A stretch of 64,000 nt of DNA, from NCBI RefSeq assembly GCF_026410255.1, contig NZ_JAPMLL010000010.1, positions 1-64,000 on the forward strand. Direction: 5' to 3'. Position 1 is the stretch's first letter; each line of letters starts with the position of its first letter. Below, in pieces: positions 46,184 to 54,659 of this stretch. Position numbers and translations under genes: made by a program. The notes under the pieces were generated by a model. The model saw nothing but the letters and a program-made list of their open reading frames with translations, searched no databases and was not told where the DNA came from. Source of the stretch: Xanthomarina sp. F1114 (lineage in GTDB: Bacteria; Bacteroidota; Bacteroidia; Flavobacteriales; Flavobacteriaceae).

Positions 46184-46216
46184 TAACACTAGAACTAAAT
46201 ATAAAGTAACTAACTA

Positions 46217-47077
46217 ATGACAGTAAACTTGTCTAAAACGTTAATGATATTACTCTTTAACGTTTTAAGCTGGAGCGTCTTTGCCCAAAAAGATTCCACA
46301 TCGCTTTACACTTCGCATAATAAAGGTAAATTATTCTTAAGCTGGGGAGGTAATAGAGAAGCTTTTACAAAATCTGATATCACATTTAAAGGTGATAACT
46401 ACAAATTTACATTACAGAATGTTAAAGCCCACGACAAAGGAAAAGGTTGGCATATAGATTATATAAACCCTAAACGCCTAACCATTCCACAAACCAATTT
46501 TAAAGTAGGCTATTTTATTACAGACAATTATTATTTAGCTTTTGGTCTTGATCATATGAAATATGTTATGACCAAAAACCAATATGTAAATATAAATGGA
46601 TATATCGATTTACCAAGTGACGAACCTGGTTCTATATATAATGGTGTTTATCAAAATGAAGAAATTCAAATGACAGAAGATTTCCTGATGTTTGAACACA
46701 CAGATGGGCTAAACTATCTGTATTTAGAGTTTGGTAGATTTGATGACATATCATCAATTTTTGGAATTACTAATACAGATAAGTTTCAAGTAAATATTAC
46801 TGAAGGAATTGGCTTTGGAGCTCTATACCCAAAAACAAACACTACCCTAATGCACAAAGATCGTTACGACGAATTTCATTTGGCTGGCTATGGTATGTCT
46901 TTAAACGTAGGACTAAACCTTACTTTTTTCAAGCATTTTTATATTCAAGGAGATGTAACAGGTGGATATATTAATATGCCGGATATTAGAACAACAAGAA
47001 ATCCTAACGACAGAGCTTCTCAGCACTTTATGTTTATTGAATCTGTTATTTCATTCGGAGCCATTTTTAAAGTTTAA
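46217..47077 (+). CDS. Putative outer-membrane beta-barrel protein
   Basis: A 286-residue exported protein: signal peptide 1-23 (WSVFAQ), then beta strands with aromatic girdle patterns (KLFLSWGGNREAF, FKVGYFITDNYYLAFGLDHMKYVM, GYGMSLNVGLNLTFFKHFYIQGDVTGGY) and a terminal strand ending FGAIFKV. Size suggests 8-12 strands. Function unknown. A leader hairpin is present upstream. Confidence 0.72.
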   Translation: MTVNLSKTLMILLFNVLSWSVFAQKDSTSLYTSHNKGKLFLSWGGNREAFTKSDITFKGDNYKFTLQNVKAHDKGKGWHIDYINPKRLTIPQTNFKVGYFITDNYYLAFGLDHMKYVMTKNQYVNINGYIDLPSDEPGSIYNGVYQNEEIQMTEDFLMFEHTDGLNYLYLEFGRFDDISSIFGITNTDKFQVNITEGIGFGALYPKTNTTLMHKDRYDEFHLAGYGMSLNVGLNLTFFKHFYIQGDVTGGYINMPDIRTTRNPNDRASQHFMFIESVISFGAIFKV

Positions 47078-47101
47078 TTGGTTATAACTTGACGCTTGGC
47101 T

Positions 47102-47461
47102 TTAGTCATAAAACCTCCTGTCGCGAATACTATAAGCTCCGTTTACAAGATCTTTAAGAATACTTTCATCAATTTCCTCTAGACTTTTATAACGCAAAGA
47201 TTTCATCTTTTTTCGTCCCGCTAAAGTTAAATGTTCGGTATGAACGGTTAATTTTCTACCATTCCAAAAAACGACATCGACATAATCTTTACTATGGTTT
47301 AAATAGCAAAGTGGTCGTGTTCCCACATAAAAAAATGGCAAACGCCATTTGTAAAGTAAATTAGCATCAGATACTTCCTGCTGAATAACACGTTGTAAAT
47401 AAATTAACATGGACTGGAATGGCTCTGGCTGATTTAATATGTATTCTTCGGCTGGTTTCAT
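47102..47461 (-). CDS. DUF1801 domain protein (YdhG-like)
   Basis: A 119-residue protein, MKPAEEYILNQPEPFQSMLIYLQRVIQQ, then YKWRLPFFYVGTRPLCYLNHSKDYVDVVFWNGRKL, which matches the DUF1801 fold. Biological role is unknown. It is 11 bp downstream of the SDR gene and probably in its operon. Confidence 0.82.
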   Translation of the reverse strand: MKPAEEYILNQPEPFQSMLIYLQRVIQQEVSDANLLYKWRLPFFYVGTRPLCYLNHSKDYVDVVFWNGRKLTVHTEHLTLAGRKKMKSLRYKSLEEIDESILKDLVNGAYSIRDRRFYD

Positions 47462-47472
47462 TAAATGCTATC

Positions 47473-48255
47473 TTAGTCCTCTCTATTCTTCTCCTGGATC
47501 TTTTTAACAATAGTTGCTGCAGTATTTCTAGGCATTATACGAGGCAAAGTAGCTAATAGCTTGTTAAACCTTCCTGGAATAGCATATACTTTCCCCTTAT
47601 TCATAGCTTTATAACCATAGGCAGCAACATCTTTAGAGCTAGCCATATTGAAAGTTATTTTATTATTAGATGAACTACTGGAAACCACTTGCTGAAAGGA
47701 TGTTTTTGTAGGTCCAGGACATAAGGCTGTAACTGTAACTCCCGTGTCTTTTAATTCGCACGCAATGGCTTCCGAAAAAGATAAAATATACCCCTTAGTC
47801 GCGTAGTATAAAGACATTAGTGGCCCTGGCTGAAAAGCTGCCAAAGAAGATAAATTCAAAATCTTTCCGGAATCTCTAGCAATCATACCTTTAAGCACTA
47901 GTTTTGTTAGTTGAGTCGTGGTCATAACATGTAAATTGAGCATCTGCTCCTCACGTTTCCAATCGGTTTCCAGAAAGGTACCGAATAAACCAAAACCAGC
48001 ATTATTAACTAACACATCTATTTCTAAACCATTTAATTCGGCCATAATTTTCTCAGAAATATTGACTTGACTTAAATCCTTAGTTAAAATTTGAACGCCA
48101 ACCGAGTAATCAGATTCAATTTGTTGTTTCGCTTCCTTAAGTTTTTCTGCTTCAATATCTATTAAAACTAGATTATGAGCATCTTTAGCCAGTAAAAGTG
48201 CTAACTCAAGACCTAAACCAGAAGCTCCCCCTGTAACCAATGCGGTTTTACTCAT
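47473..48255 (-). CDS. Short-chain dehydrogenase/reductase
   Basis: A 260-residue classical SDR: cofactor loop TGGASGLGLE (8-17), NNAG, catalytic Ser in LSSLAA, and Tyr/Lys in YYATK. Asp at the end of the second strand (LIDIEAEKLKEA) suggests NAD(H) preference. The substrate is not visible. It is 17 bp downstream of the saccharopine-dehydrogenase-like gene. Confidence 0.88.
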   Translation of the reverse strand: MSKTALVTGGASGLGLELALLLAKDAHNLVLIDIEAEKLKEAKQQIESDYSVGVQILTKDLSQVNISEKIMAELNGLEIDVLVNNAGFGLFGTFLETDWKREEQMLNLHVMTTTQLTKLVLKGMIARDSGKILNLSSLAAFQPGPLMSLYYATKGYILSFSEAIACELKDTGVTVTALCPGPTKTSFQQVVSSSSSNNKITFNMASSKDVAAYGYKAMNKGKVYAIPGRFNKLLATLPRIMPRNTAATIVKKIQEKNRED

Positions 48256-48272
48256 CCAAATTATTTTGAGAT

Positions 48273-49484
48273 TTACTTTCCATCTACATAATCTTGTAAA
48301 TAAGAGAACCTATCTGTAAGTATTCCGTTTTCCGTAGTAATTCTTGCTCTTTTTAAAATTCCACGTTCATCTCCATTAAAGAAAGCAGGAATTACGTGCT
48401 CTAAAAACATTTCTCCAAAACCTTCACTAGCATCCTTAGGTAATTCGCATGGTAAATTATCTACTGCCATTACTGTTATGGAACCTTTAGTATTAAATGG
48501 CACTTCACTTTCCGCTTTTGCATCATAGCCATAAAATGGATCAGCTATAGTGGAAGCTCTTAAGGTAGAAGCTACAGGCCCATCGACATCACAACTAATA
48601 TCTGCTACCAAATTAATTCTAAAATCAGCGTGTTTAGCATCTTCCCTGGTAAACAAATAAGGTGCATTATTGCCATAAAAATGACCAGCAATAAAATAAT
48701 CTGTCACCTTAGCATAAGGCATAAAATTACTTTTATATCCAGTTGGATCTTTATAAAACTCTTGTTTTCTTCCCACCTTACCGTCTATACGTACGTTATA
48801 TTCCATAACATCTGCCATACAGTATACTGGCTCAGAGAATTTAGAAGTTAAATACAAGGCGTCGCTCACCTCCTTTATTTTTAAATGGTCTAGAATTTCT
48901 TTAGCTCCTTGAGCAACTTTTCCTGTTCCTGTTAGAACTATTTTAATATTTGGAATTGTAATTTTATCTAACTCTGCCTTTACTTCATTTAAGTCTGCCA
49001 AAGTTTCCACTTTAGGTAAGTTAAACAAACCATCTCTTAAACCTAAAGCTCTAAACCCATTGTAAGCCCCTACCAAACCAGCATAACGACCAAAGCCTAT
49101 TAATCGTGAATTACTTTTTTTAACAATACTCTCGTGATCGTACATTTCAATCTTTTTGTCAAGCATGGCTTGAAGCAATTTCCTATTATAAGGTTGCTTT
49201 TTGATAGTATGTGAGAAGTAAAAATACTTTTTATTTGAAATTAAATTGTCAATAGGAACTTCTTTTACCCCAAGCATTACGTCGCAATCACTAACATCGT
49301 CTGTCACTTCAAAACCCAAAGCCTTATAGGCCGAATCAGGAAAAACACGAATATCGCTGGCTTCTACTTTAAAGCTTGCCTCCGGGAATTGACTTCTTAC
49401 TTCTGCAAGTTTTTCTGGTGAAAAAACCACACGTCTATCTGGTGGATTTTTGCGTTCTTTTATAAGGGCAAATTTAATGTTCAT
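48273..49484 (-). CDS. Saccharopine dehydrogenase-like NAD(P) oxidoreductase
   Basis: A 403-residue enzyme of the alanine dehydrogenase/saccharopine dehydrogenase (lysine-forming) superfamily. N-terminal domain: ALIKERKNPPDRRVVFSPEKL. Rossmann segment: KIVLTGTGKVAQGAKEIL. Later blocks: NLVADISCDVDGPVASTLRAST and ITVMAVDNLPCELPKDAS. These fit LYS1-type proteins found in Bacteroidota. Precise reaction unproven. First gene of the run with SDR and DUF1801. Confidence 0.82.
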   Translation of the reverse strand: MNIKFALIKERKNPPDRRVVFSPEKLAEVRSQFPEASFKVEASDIRVFPDSAYKALGFEVTDDVSDCDVMLGVKEVPIDNLISNKKYFYFSHTIKKQPYNRKLLQAMLDKKIEMYDHESIVKKSNSRLIGFGRYAGLVGAYNGFRALGLRDGLFNLPKVETLADLNEVKAELDKITIPNIKIVLTGTGKVAQGAKEILDHLKIKEVSDALYLTSKFSEPVYCMADVMEYNVRIDGKVGRKQEFYKDPTGYKSNFMPYAKVTDYFIAGHFYGNNAPYLFTREDAKHADFRINLVADISCDVDGPVASTLRASTIADPFYGYDAKAESEVPFNTKGSITVMAVDNLPCELPKDASEGFGEMFLEHVIPAFFNGDERGILKRARITTENGILTDRFSYLQDYVDGK

Positions 49485-49766
49485 TGATAAAAAAAATTTA
49501 AATTGATACTATATTGTTTCCTTGGGAAATATCTCGAGGAGACAATAGATTTTGGTATAGAATTTGCACGAAAATACATGGATTTATGAAGTTGCACAAC
49601 TTTTTTTTTGTAACTTCGCTTTCCTTTTAAAAAAGTTCTTTATAATAAAGAAAATTAGATAGAAGGTACTTACAAAACTTTCTAAGTATTGGAACGGGAT
49701 AAGCTTATAATAAGAGAACTTATTTTTTTATTTAATTAACAAAATCCCTGTTGTAATAAAAATATT

Positions 49767-50158
49767 GGGGTCGACTGGTTTTGACAGCGAGATTAATTAG
49801 ATAGTAAGCACGTCGTGTAATGACTTTGAGACACGTAAAAGGCTAGGTCACACTTTTAAACGGCGAGAATAACTACGCTTTAGCTGCCTAATCTGAATTA
49901 TAGTAAGATTGGCCTAGGTACACAAGGTGTACAAGCTAAATGTCTCCTGAAAGCCTTGATTAACGGCGTTCGAATAGAGGCATCGTAAATGTTAATATAG
50001 AAAGTAGAACGCTTCGGTTTACTTTTGAAACTAAAGAAGATAAGTTGCAAGTGGGTTGTCTTTAACCAGCTTGTAATCGAAAAACCAAGAAAAGAATAAA
50101 CGTGTAGAAAGCTCTTTGATTACTTGTTTGGACGAGAGTTCGATTCTCTCCGACTCCA
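49767..50158 (+). ncRNA. ssrA: Transfer-messenger RNA
   Basis: The 5' end GGGGTCG (49767-49773) pairs with CGACTCC (50151-50157) as the acceptor stem, with discriminator A at 50158 and CCA not fully encoded. The T-arm GAGAGTTCGATTCTCTC (50134-50150) lies before it. The tag frame GGC GAG AAT AAC TAC GCT TTA GCT GCC TAA (49862-49891) encodes GENNYALAA and stop. tmRNA frees stalled ribosomes and marks proteins for proteolysis. One-piece form, about 392 nt. Confidence 0.96.
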
Positions 50159-50163
50159 CATTT

Positions 50164-50201
50164 AACCCTTGTATGCACCAGCATACAAGGGTTTGTTTTT
50201 T
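50164..50201 (+). terminator. Terminator of tmRNA
   Basis: AACCCTTGTATGC (50164-50176), loop ACCA, GCATACAAGGGTT (50181-50193), then a T-run (50195-50201). A perfect 13-bp stem. Confidence 0.92.
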
Positions 50202-50290
50202 TAGGTAACAAATTAGGTGTCAGTTTTATAAATCTTACTTCATTAGTCTAAACCTTTAACTATTGAATAAGTACTTAAGTATGCTATAAC

Positions 50291-50329
50291 AAAAAGCCTC
50301 TAAAACAGAATATGTTTTAGAGGCTTTTT
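50291..50329 (-). terminator. Terminator after the 87-residue protein gene
   Basis: AAAAAGCCTCTAAAACA (50291-50307) and TGTTTTAGAGGCTTTTT (50313-50329): a 17-bp perfect stem with a 5-nt loop, T/A runs on both sides. Works in either direction. Confidence 0.88.
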
Positions 50330-50348
50330 GTTTAAGATTTGTAAAACT

Positions 50349-50612
50349 CTAATTAGCTTGTATTTGCTTTGAGTTTTTTAGTTCAAGAAGCTCTTGTTGT
50401 ATTTCTTTACTTCGTTCAATAAATCTATCAAGTTTTTGACGTCGCTTTTCGGAGCGCTCTTTTCGACGAGCATTATAAGCCATTTCTAAATGACGTTTTT
50501 TCTCCCAAATTTCTTTTCGCTTTTTGTCCTCTAAAATTACAGTTCGATAAGAATACGCGTAAATAGCGAGAAACATAAGGCCAATAATTGCTAAAATAAG
50601 ATAACCGTTCAT
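50349..50612 (-). CDS. Small membrane-anchored coiled-coil protein
   Basis: An 87-residue protein: N-terminal helix (about 3-21, GYLILAIIGLMFLAIYAYS), then a highly charged helix rich in Lys/Arg/Glu (LEDKKRKEIWEKKRHLEM...RRKERSEKRRQKLDRF). It has a strong terminator downstream, which supports it as real. No family recognised. Confidence 0.6.
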   Translation of the reverse strand: MNGYLILAIIGLMFLAIYAYSYRTVILEDKKRKEIWEKKRHLEMAYNARRKERSEKRRQKLDRFIERSKEIQQELLELKNSKQIQAN

Positions 50613-50828
50613 AATGATAATAAGTTTTAGTTAATAAATGATACTACCTACGCTTTATGAATGAAAATTTGGGGCCTTATTCTTTAAATACGTAATTACT
50701 TAAACATACAACAAATTATCAACGAACTACAAAAGAACGGACTAAGGTCAAGTTTATTAGACGAACGTACATTATTAACACATAAAATATTAAAAAACAA
50801 ACAAATATTTAAAAATTAACATAATATC

Positions 50829-51065
50829 TTAGACTTTTATCAGCCGCCTTATTATTATTATTTCTTTTTCGGTTAAAGGTTTATTCTTTAAGGAACGAAA
50901 CAATTTTGAGAGCTTCCTACTACTTTCCAAAGAGACCACCTCTGCACTAAAATCTATTTGCTTGAGAAGTTCCCGTAAATTAAAAAGAGCCTCCAATAAG
51001 TCTTTATTTTTTTCAGGTTTCTGAATTAATTCTTGCTCTAAAAACAATAATTTGGCTTGAATCAT
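50829..51065 (-). CDS. Small helical protein of unknown function
   Basis: A 78-residue protein, all-helical in character (AKLLFLEQELIQKPEKNKDLLEALFNLRELLKQIDF), ending in a basic segment. No family recognised. It follows the 75-residue gene by 18 bp, so the two are likely cotranscribed away from the HTH regulator. Confidence 0.5.
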   Translation of the reverse strand: MIQAKLLFLEQELIQKPEKNKDLLEALFNLRELLKQIDFSAEVVSLESSRKLSKLFRSLKNKPLTEKEIIIIRRLIKV

Positions 51066-51083
51066 AACTATTTACACCTTAGT

Positions 51084-51311
51084 TTAATTGAAGGAGTTTG
51101 GATTTTTATTATCAAAACGCTTCTTAATGATTTTATTTTCATCCATAATCCTATTCAACTCATTAAGACAACTTATAACAGCATCTATAGTCGCCAAACT
51201 ACTAATACTTTCCTCGAAGGCTTGAGCTACAATTAATTTATTTTCTTCCCGCCTTATATGTTCAAGATTAAACAGCTTATCATCGTCTCCTTCACTTGTA
51301 GTTTTTACCAT
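51084..51311 (-). CDS. Small helical protein of unknown function
   Basis: A 75-residue acidic helical protein (KLIVAQAFEESISSLATIDAVISCLNELNRIMDENK). No family recognised. It is divergent from the HTH gene with a 17-bp inverted repeat between them, and has a TACATTTG -7 box at 51337-51344 (minus strand). Confidence 0.5.
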   Translation of the reverse strand: MVKTTSEGDDDKLFNLEHIRREENKLIVAQAFEESISSLATIDAVISCLNELNRIMDENKIIKKRFDNKNPNSFN

Positions 51312-51366
51312 TTTATAGTTTTACAGTTTATTGAAGCAAATGTAAAACCTAAGCAGTTTCTATGGT

Positions 51367-51383
51367 ATGACATATCATGTCAT
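51367..51383. promoter_or_regulatory. Operator candidate in the divergent HTH / small-protein region
   Basis: ATGACA-TATCA-TGTCAT, a perfect 6-5-6 inverted repeat. It lies between a minus-strand -7 box TACATTTG (51337-51344) and a plus-strand near-box TATTTTTA (51399-51406), in the -33 zone of both. This is a natural site for the adjacent HTH protein. Confidence 0.55.
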
Positions 51384-51428
51384 TAAATTAAAAAAACCTA
51401 TTTTTACATAGATAAAGAAAAAAGTTCT

Positions 51429-52316
51429 ATGAAAAAATACACATCTTTAGGTGCTTTATTTATAGATTTTAGAAGCTATAAAAATATGTCTCAGGCCGAA
51501 TTGGCTGGTAAATTTGATGTGGATATTAGAACCATAATTAGATGGGAAAAGAATGAAACCCTACTAAAACCAGATAAGGAAGAGGCTATGGTAGATATAA
51601 CTTTTATTCCGTATCAGGTAATTAGAAATCTAAATGCCCCTGTATCTATTCCTACTTTTTACGATTTTAATGTAAGAAGATACTCTTTAAGCACAATGTC
51701 TAAAGAACTACCGGATCCAAATTGGATTTTAGACCTAAAAACCTCAACCAATAGATTACGAACAATAAAATATGATTCAGATTTAAATGAAATTATTCGC
51801 TCTACTTTAATACAAGCGCATATTTTAAAACCTATTTCTAAAGAATTAATTCTGAAGGCCACACAATTGCTCCCTGAATTAAATAAGATTATTTTTGATA
51901 GCTCTGGATTCTATTCGGGACATACCGTATTTCTACCAATTTCTAAGAGATTTTATAATAAAATTAAAAAAAGAGAGCTAAGCGAAGAAGATATTACAAT
52001 AAACGATTTAGTTGATTATAAGAAACAGAAGACCCCCGTTTTTTATGCTTATGATATTAACACGGATTGTAATGAGAATTTTATGCTGTTAACTGCAGAG
52101 ATATTTAATTTCTTTAAAAGAATAAATAGAGACTATTTATATGCTTCTTATGCATCCAGAAATGACAGTTTCGACTTAAATTCGATTATAGGTGTTCGAA
52201 TAATTTGGGAAGATAAAGAGCTGCAAAAAGAACTTAAGAGCTTAGCTCCGCCTAGACTTTATGAAAGCGATTACGAAACGATTAAAACATTTATCGATAA
52301 ACACTTTTTTCACTAG
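51429..52316 (+). CDS. XRE-type HTH regulator with long C-terminal domain
   Basis: A 295-residue protein. Residues 5-45 are an XRE helix-turn-helix (LGALFIDFRSYKNMSQAELAGKFDVDIRTIIRWEKNE). The remaining 240 residues form a mixed alpha/beta domain (SGFYSGHTVFLPISKRFYNKI; YASYASRNDSFDLNSIIGVRIIWEDKEL) that faintly recalls GNAT folds. I do not assign it to a family. Divergent from two small genes, with the palindrome 51367-51383 between. Its TAG stop overlaps the convergent rhodanese stop in CTAG. Confidence 0.7.
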   Translation: MKKYTSLGALFIDFRSYKNMSQAELAGKFDVDIRTIIRWEKNETLLKPDKEEAMVDITFIPYQVIRNLNAPVSIPTFYDFNVRRYSLSTMSKELPDPNWILDLKTSTNRLRTIKYDSDLNEIIRSTLIQAHILKPISKELILKATQLLPELNKIIFDSSGFYSGHTVFLPISKRFYNKIKKRELSEEDITINDLVDYKKQKTPVFYAYDINTDCNENFMLLTAEIFNFFKRINRDYLYASYASRNDSFDLNSIIGVRIIWEDKELQKELKSLAPPRLYESDYETIKTFIDKHFFH

Positions 52317-52699
52317 TTATTAGTTTCCAATCCTTGATGTTTCCATTGAGTTATTCCTCCTTTTAAATCGTAAACTTTAACAAAACCAGCTTCTACTAAT
52401 TTTTCAGAACAAGCAGCACTTCGTCTACCTGATTTACAATATAAAATAACAGGCTTGGATTTATCTAATTTTAAAATATCTTCTTCAAAAGTATCGGAGT
52501 AAAAATTGATGTTTTGAGCATTTGTTATATGACCATCATTAAACTCTTCAGGCGTTCTTACATCTATTAATTGAACCTCTTCTAAATCTAATATATCTTG
52601 CATTTCTTCTGCTGTAACAACTTTTATTTGCTCGCTTCTAGTTTCTTTACAACTAAAAAATGTAATTAAAAATAAAGAGAATATTAAGACGTGTTTCAT
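52313..52699 (-). CDS. Rhodanese-domain lipoprotein
   Basis: A 128-residue lipoprotein (lipobox ITFFS-C) with a single rhodanese domain: LIDVRTPEEFNDGHITNAQNI and the active-site loop CKSGRRSAAC with Cys nucleophile. Likely a sulfurtransferase or sulfide-handling protein in the periplasm. It is 45 bp downstream of a second rhodanese gene. Confidence 0.88.
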   Translation of the reverse strand: MKHVLIFSLFLITFFSCKETRSEQIKVVTAEEMQDILDLEEVQLIDVRTPEEFNDGHITNAQNINFYSDTFEEDILKLDKSKPVILYCKSGRRSAACSEKLVEAGFVKVYDLKGGITQWKHQGLETNN

Positions 52700-52744
52700 T
52701 ATATAAATTTTTTAAAATTGAAAGCTTAAGAACATCATGCAAGT

Positions 52745-53104
52745 TTATTCACAGGTTGTTTCACCTTCCCATTCACTAATTCCACCTAACAGGTTATAAG
52801 TGTTTTTAAAACCTAATTGTCCCATAATAGCACAAGCTTGAGCACTTCTTCCTCCAGAACGGCAATAGATGTAATAGTTCTTACTTTTATCTAAACACTC
52901 TACCTTGTCAATAAATTCTTGTCCAAGATAGATATCTATACAGATGGAATTTGGAATTTTTCCTTCCTCTAATTCTTCTTCTGTTCTAACATCTAAAATT
53001 TGAGCGTTTTGATCTTTAGATAACTGCTCTTGCCATTTGTCTTGCGTTAAATCTGCCATAAAACTTGTATTATTTTTTTTGCAAAAATACCAATTCTTAT
53101 TCAA
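52745..53104 (-). CDS. Cytoplasmic rhodanese-domain protein
   Basis: A 119-residue single-domain rhodanese: ILDVRTEEELEEGKIPNSICIDI and active loop CRSGGRSAQAC. No signal peptide, so it is the cytoplasmic counterpart of the lipoprotein next to it. A possible later start is M16 (MADLTQDKW), since the first 15 residues look untypical. Confidence 0.85.
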   Translation of the reverse strand: MNKNWYFCKKNNTSFMADLTQDKWQEQLSKDQNAQILDVRTEEELEEGKIPNSICIDIYLGQEFIDKVECLDKSKNYYIYCRSGGRSAQACAIMGQLGFKNTYNLLGGISEWEGETTCE

Positions 53105-53153
53105 TTAAAACCAATAAAACCCTTTAGAATTGCTGTTCAATATATAGATAGAA

Positions 53154-53753
53154 TTATATTTTTATAGTACAGCCTACAGCCCTGGTATGCGTCTCTTTTA
53201 TAGGCTGATCTTCCAATAAAGCATCTACAGCATTTTCAACATATTTCTGATTTACAGAGTCTGGATGTTGGTAGTTATCATCAATGGCACCAATATATTT
53301 TACTTGGTTTCCCTTTTTCGCTTTTTGTAAGACATAGACATGTGGCGTTTTGGCTGCTCCGTATTTTGGGTAAATATGCTGGCCTTTATCCATTAAATAA
53401 GGAAACGTAAATCCTTTTGCTTTAGCCCTAGCCTGCATAGCTTCCATAGAATCACCTGGACTAGCTGCTGGATTATTTGTCATAATAGCTATTACAGGAT
53501 AACCTTTAGAGACATACTTTTTATTTAGAGCATTAATCCTATCTTCATATGCCACAGAAAAAGGGCAAGTATTACAGGTAAATACAATTATAAACCCCTT
53601 GGACTGACTGTAATCTGATAATGAAACCATTTTTCCATCAACATTTTCTAGACTAAAATCTGTTGCAATATCCCCTACTTTATAACCACTTTGAGCCATG
53701 GAAATAACTGACATGAATAATGCAATAACCGTAAATATCTTTAATTTATACAT
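53154..53753 (-). CDS. Secreted thioredoxin-like/redoxin family protein
   Basis: A 199-residue exported protein: signal peptide ending ISMAQ, then an AhpC/TSA/redoxin fold (VGDIATDFSLENVDGKMVSLSDYSQ). A CNTCPFS redox motif (CxxC) lies near residue 55, and a C-terminal GCTIKI supplies another Cys. Probably a periplasmic thiol oxidoreductase. It starts 5 bp after the TlpA-like gene. Confidence 0.85.
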   Translation of the reverse strand: MYKLKIFTVIALFMSVISMAQSGYKVGDIATDFSLENVDGKMVSLSDYSQSKGFIIVFTCNTCPFSVAYEDRINALNKKYVSKGYPVIAIMTNNPAASPGDSMEAMQARAKAKGFTFPYLMDKGQHIYPKYGAAKTPHVYVLQKAKKGNQVKYIGAIDDNYQHPDSVNQKYVENAVDALLEDQPIKETHTRAVGCTIKI

Positions 53754-53758
53754 AATAA

Positions 53759-54277
53759 TTATTTTAAAAATTGATTAATTTCGTGTTCTAATTCGGCGTA
53801 AGTAAAAGCCTTCTCAAAAAACACACGTTCTTCTTTATTAAAAATTAAAGTGGCAGGAATAGCACCAGACCAACTTTTATCTACTTTTGGAATCCAGGTA
53901 TTAGAATCCATATCGTTTAATACTACAACTTTAGATTCTAAATTATTCTCCGCTATAAATGGCTTTAATTTAGTTTCATATACATGTGGAAAATCTAAAC
54001 TCACCAAGATAACTTCTACGTTCTTATCGGAATATTTTTTATTTAAAGTTTCAAAGTAAGGCAGTTCCTTAATACAGGGCGCACACCAGGTAGCCCAAAA
54101 ATTAACAATATAAGTCTTATCTGTGTTAGTACTTAAGTATTTTTCCAAACCCTTAAAATCCACAATCTCTAAGTCCGATTTTTGCACCTCTGTACTCGCA
54201 GACTCATGTGCTTTTACTTCTCTTTCATTTTTACATGAAATCAACGAAAACACCAATAAAATCAATAAATACCTCAT
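53759..54277 (-). CDS. TlpA-family thioredoxin-like lipoprotein
   Basis: A 172-residue lipoprotein (VFSLISC) with a thioredoxin fold and active site WATWCAPC (CxxC) near residue 65, followed by the cis-Pro loop GAIPATLIFNKE. TlpA/ResA-type reductases keep exported Cys reduced, for example in cytochrome c maturation. First gene of a four-gene redox run. Confidence 0.9.
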   Translation of the reverse strand: MRYLLILLVFSLISCKNEREVKAHESASTEVQKSDLEIVDFKGLEKYLSTNTDKTYIVNFWATWCAPCIKELPYFETLNKKYSDKNVEVILVSLDFPHVYETKLKPFIAENNLESKVVVLNDMDSNTWIPKVDKSWSGAIPATLIFNKEERVFFEKAFTYAELEHEINQFLK

Positions 54278-54411
54278 GGCATAAAATTAGGAATCACTTT
54301 TCAAGAAAATCTAACTTTAACAAAATATTAAACAGATTTCCACTAAAATAAGAAAAATTATAGGCATCGGTTCCTTTCATTTCAATTTAAATAAAAATTA
54401 TTAAATTTTTA

Positions 54412-54442
54412 TTTGATAAGCTCATTATCATTTCTATCTTTG
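54412..54442 (+). promoter_or_regulatory. trp operon promoter
   Basis: TTTG (54412-54415), 19 nt, TATCTTTG (54435-54442): full match to the Bacteroidota consensus. Transcription should start near 54448-54450, giving a leader of about 210 nt before trpE. Confidence 0.82.
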
Positions 54443-54461
54443 ACTTCTTAGAAAATTACAA

Positions 54462-54524
54462 ATGAATCTATTTTTAAATAATACTTGGTGGTGGAACTTT
54501 CGAAACGCAAACTTCGTGAAGTAA
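54462..54524 (+). CDS. trpL: trp operon leader peptide
   Basis: A 20-codon ORF, MNLFLNNTWWWNFRNANFVK, with three consecutive TGG codons (54486-54494) at positions 9-11. It lies 20 bp after the promoter -7 box and 30 nt before a T-tailed hairpin, with trpE next. This is the geometry of a ribosome-mediated Trp attenuator. TGGA at 54492-54495 can pair with TCCA at 54526-54529, and ACTT/AAGT (54511-54522) form a small hairpin. If a ribosome stalls on the Trp codons, TCCATTG is freed to pair with CAAGG at 54554-54558, blocking the terminator. Confidence 0.9.
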   Translation: MNLFLNNTWWWNFRNANFVK

Positions 54525-54554
54525 CTCCATTGTATATTTTAAACTCAAAATAAC

Positions 54555-54586
54555 AAGGCTTGTCATTCACGACAAGCCTTTTTTTT
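54555..54586 (+). terminator. Attenuator terminator of the trp operon
   Basis: AAGGCTTGTC (54555-54564), loop ATTCAC, GACAAGCCTT (54571-54580), T-run to 54586: a 10-bp perfect stem. It precedes trpE by 73 bp and belongs to the leader, so it is a regulated terminator. Confidence 0.9.
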
Positions 54587-54659
54587 GTTTAAATTAATTA
54601 GAAATTTTCACTTAATGCTTGTCAGATAGCAAGTGCAGAAAAAAACAATAACAATTAGT

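Noticed and set aside
49767-50348. Genomic island integrated at the 3' end of ssrA
   Set aside because: No second copy of the tmRNA 3' end is seen downstream within the window, no integrase lies nearby, and a normal terminator directly follows.
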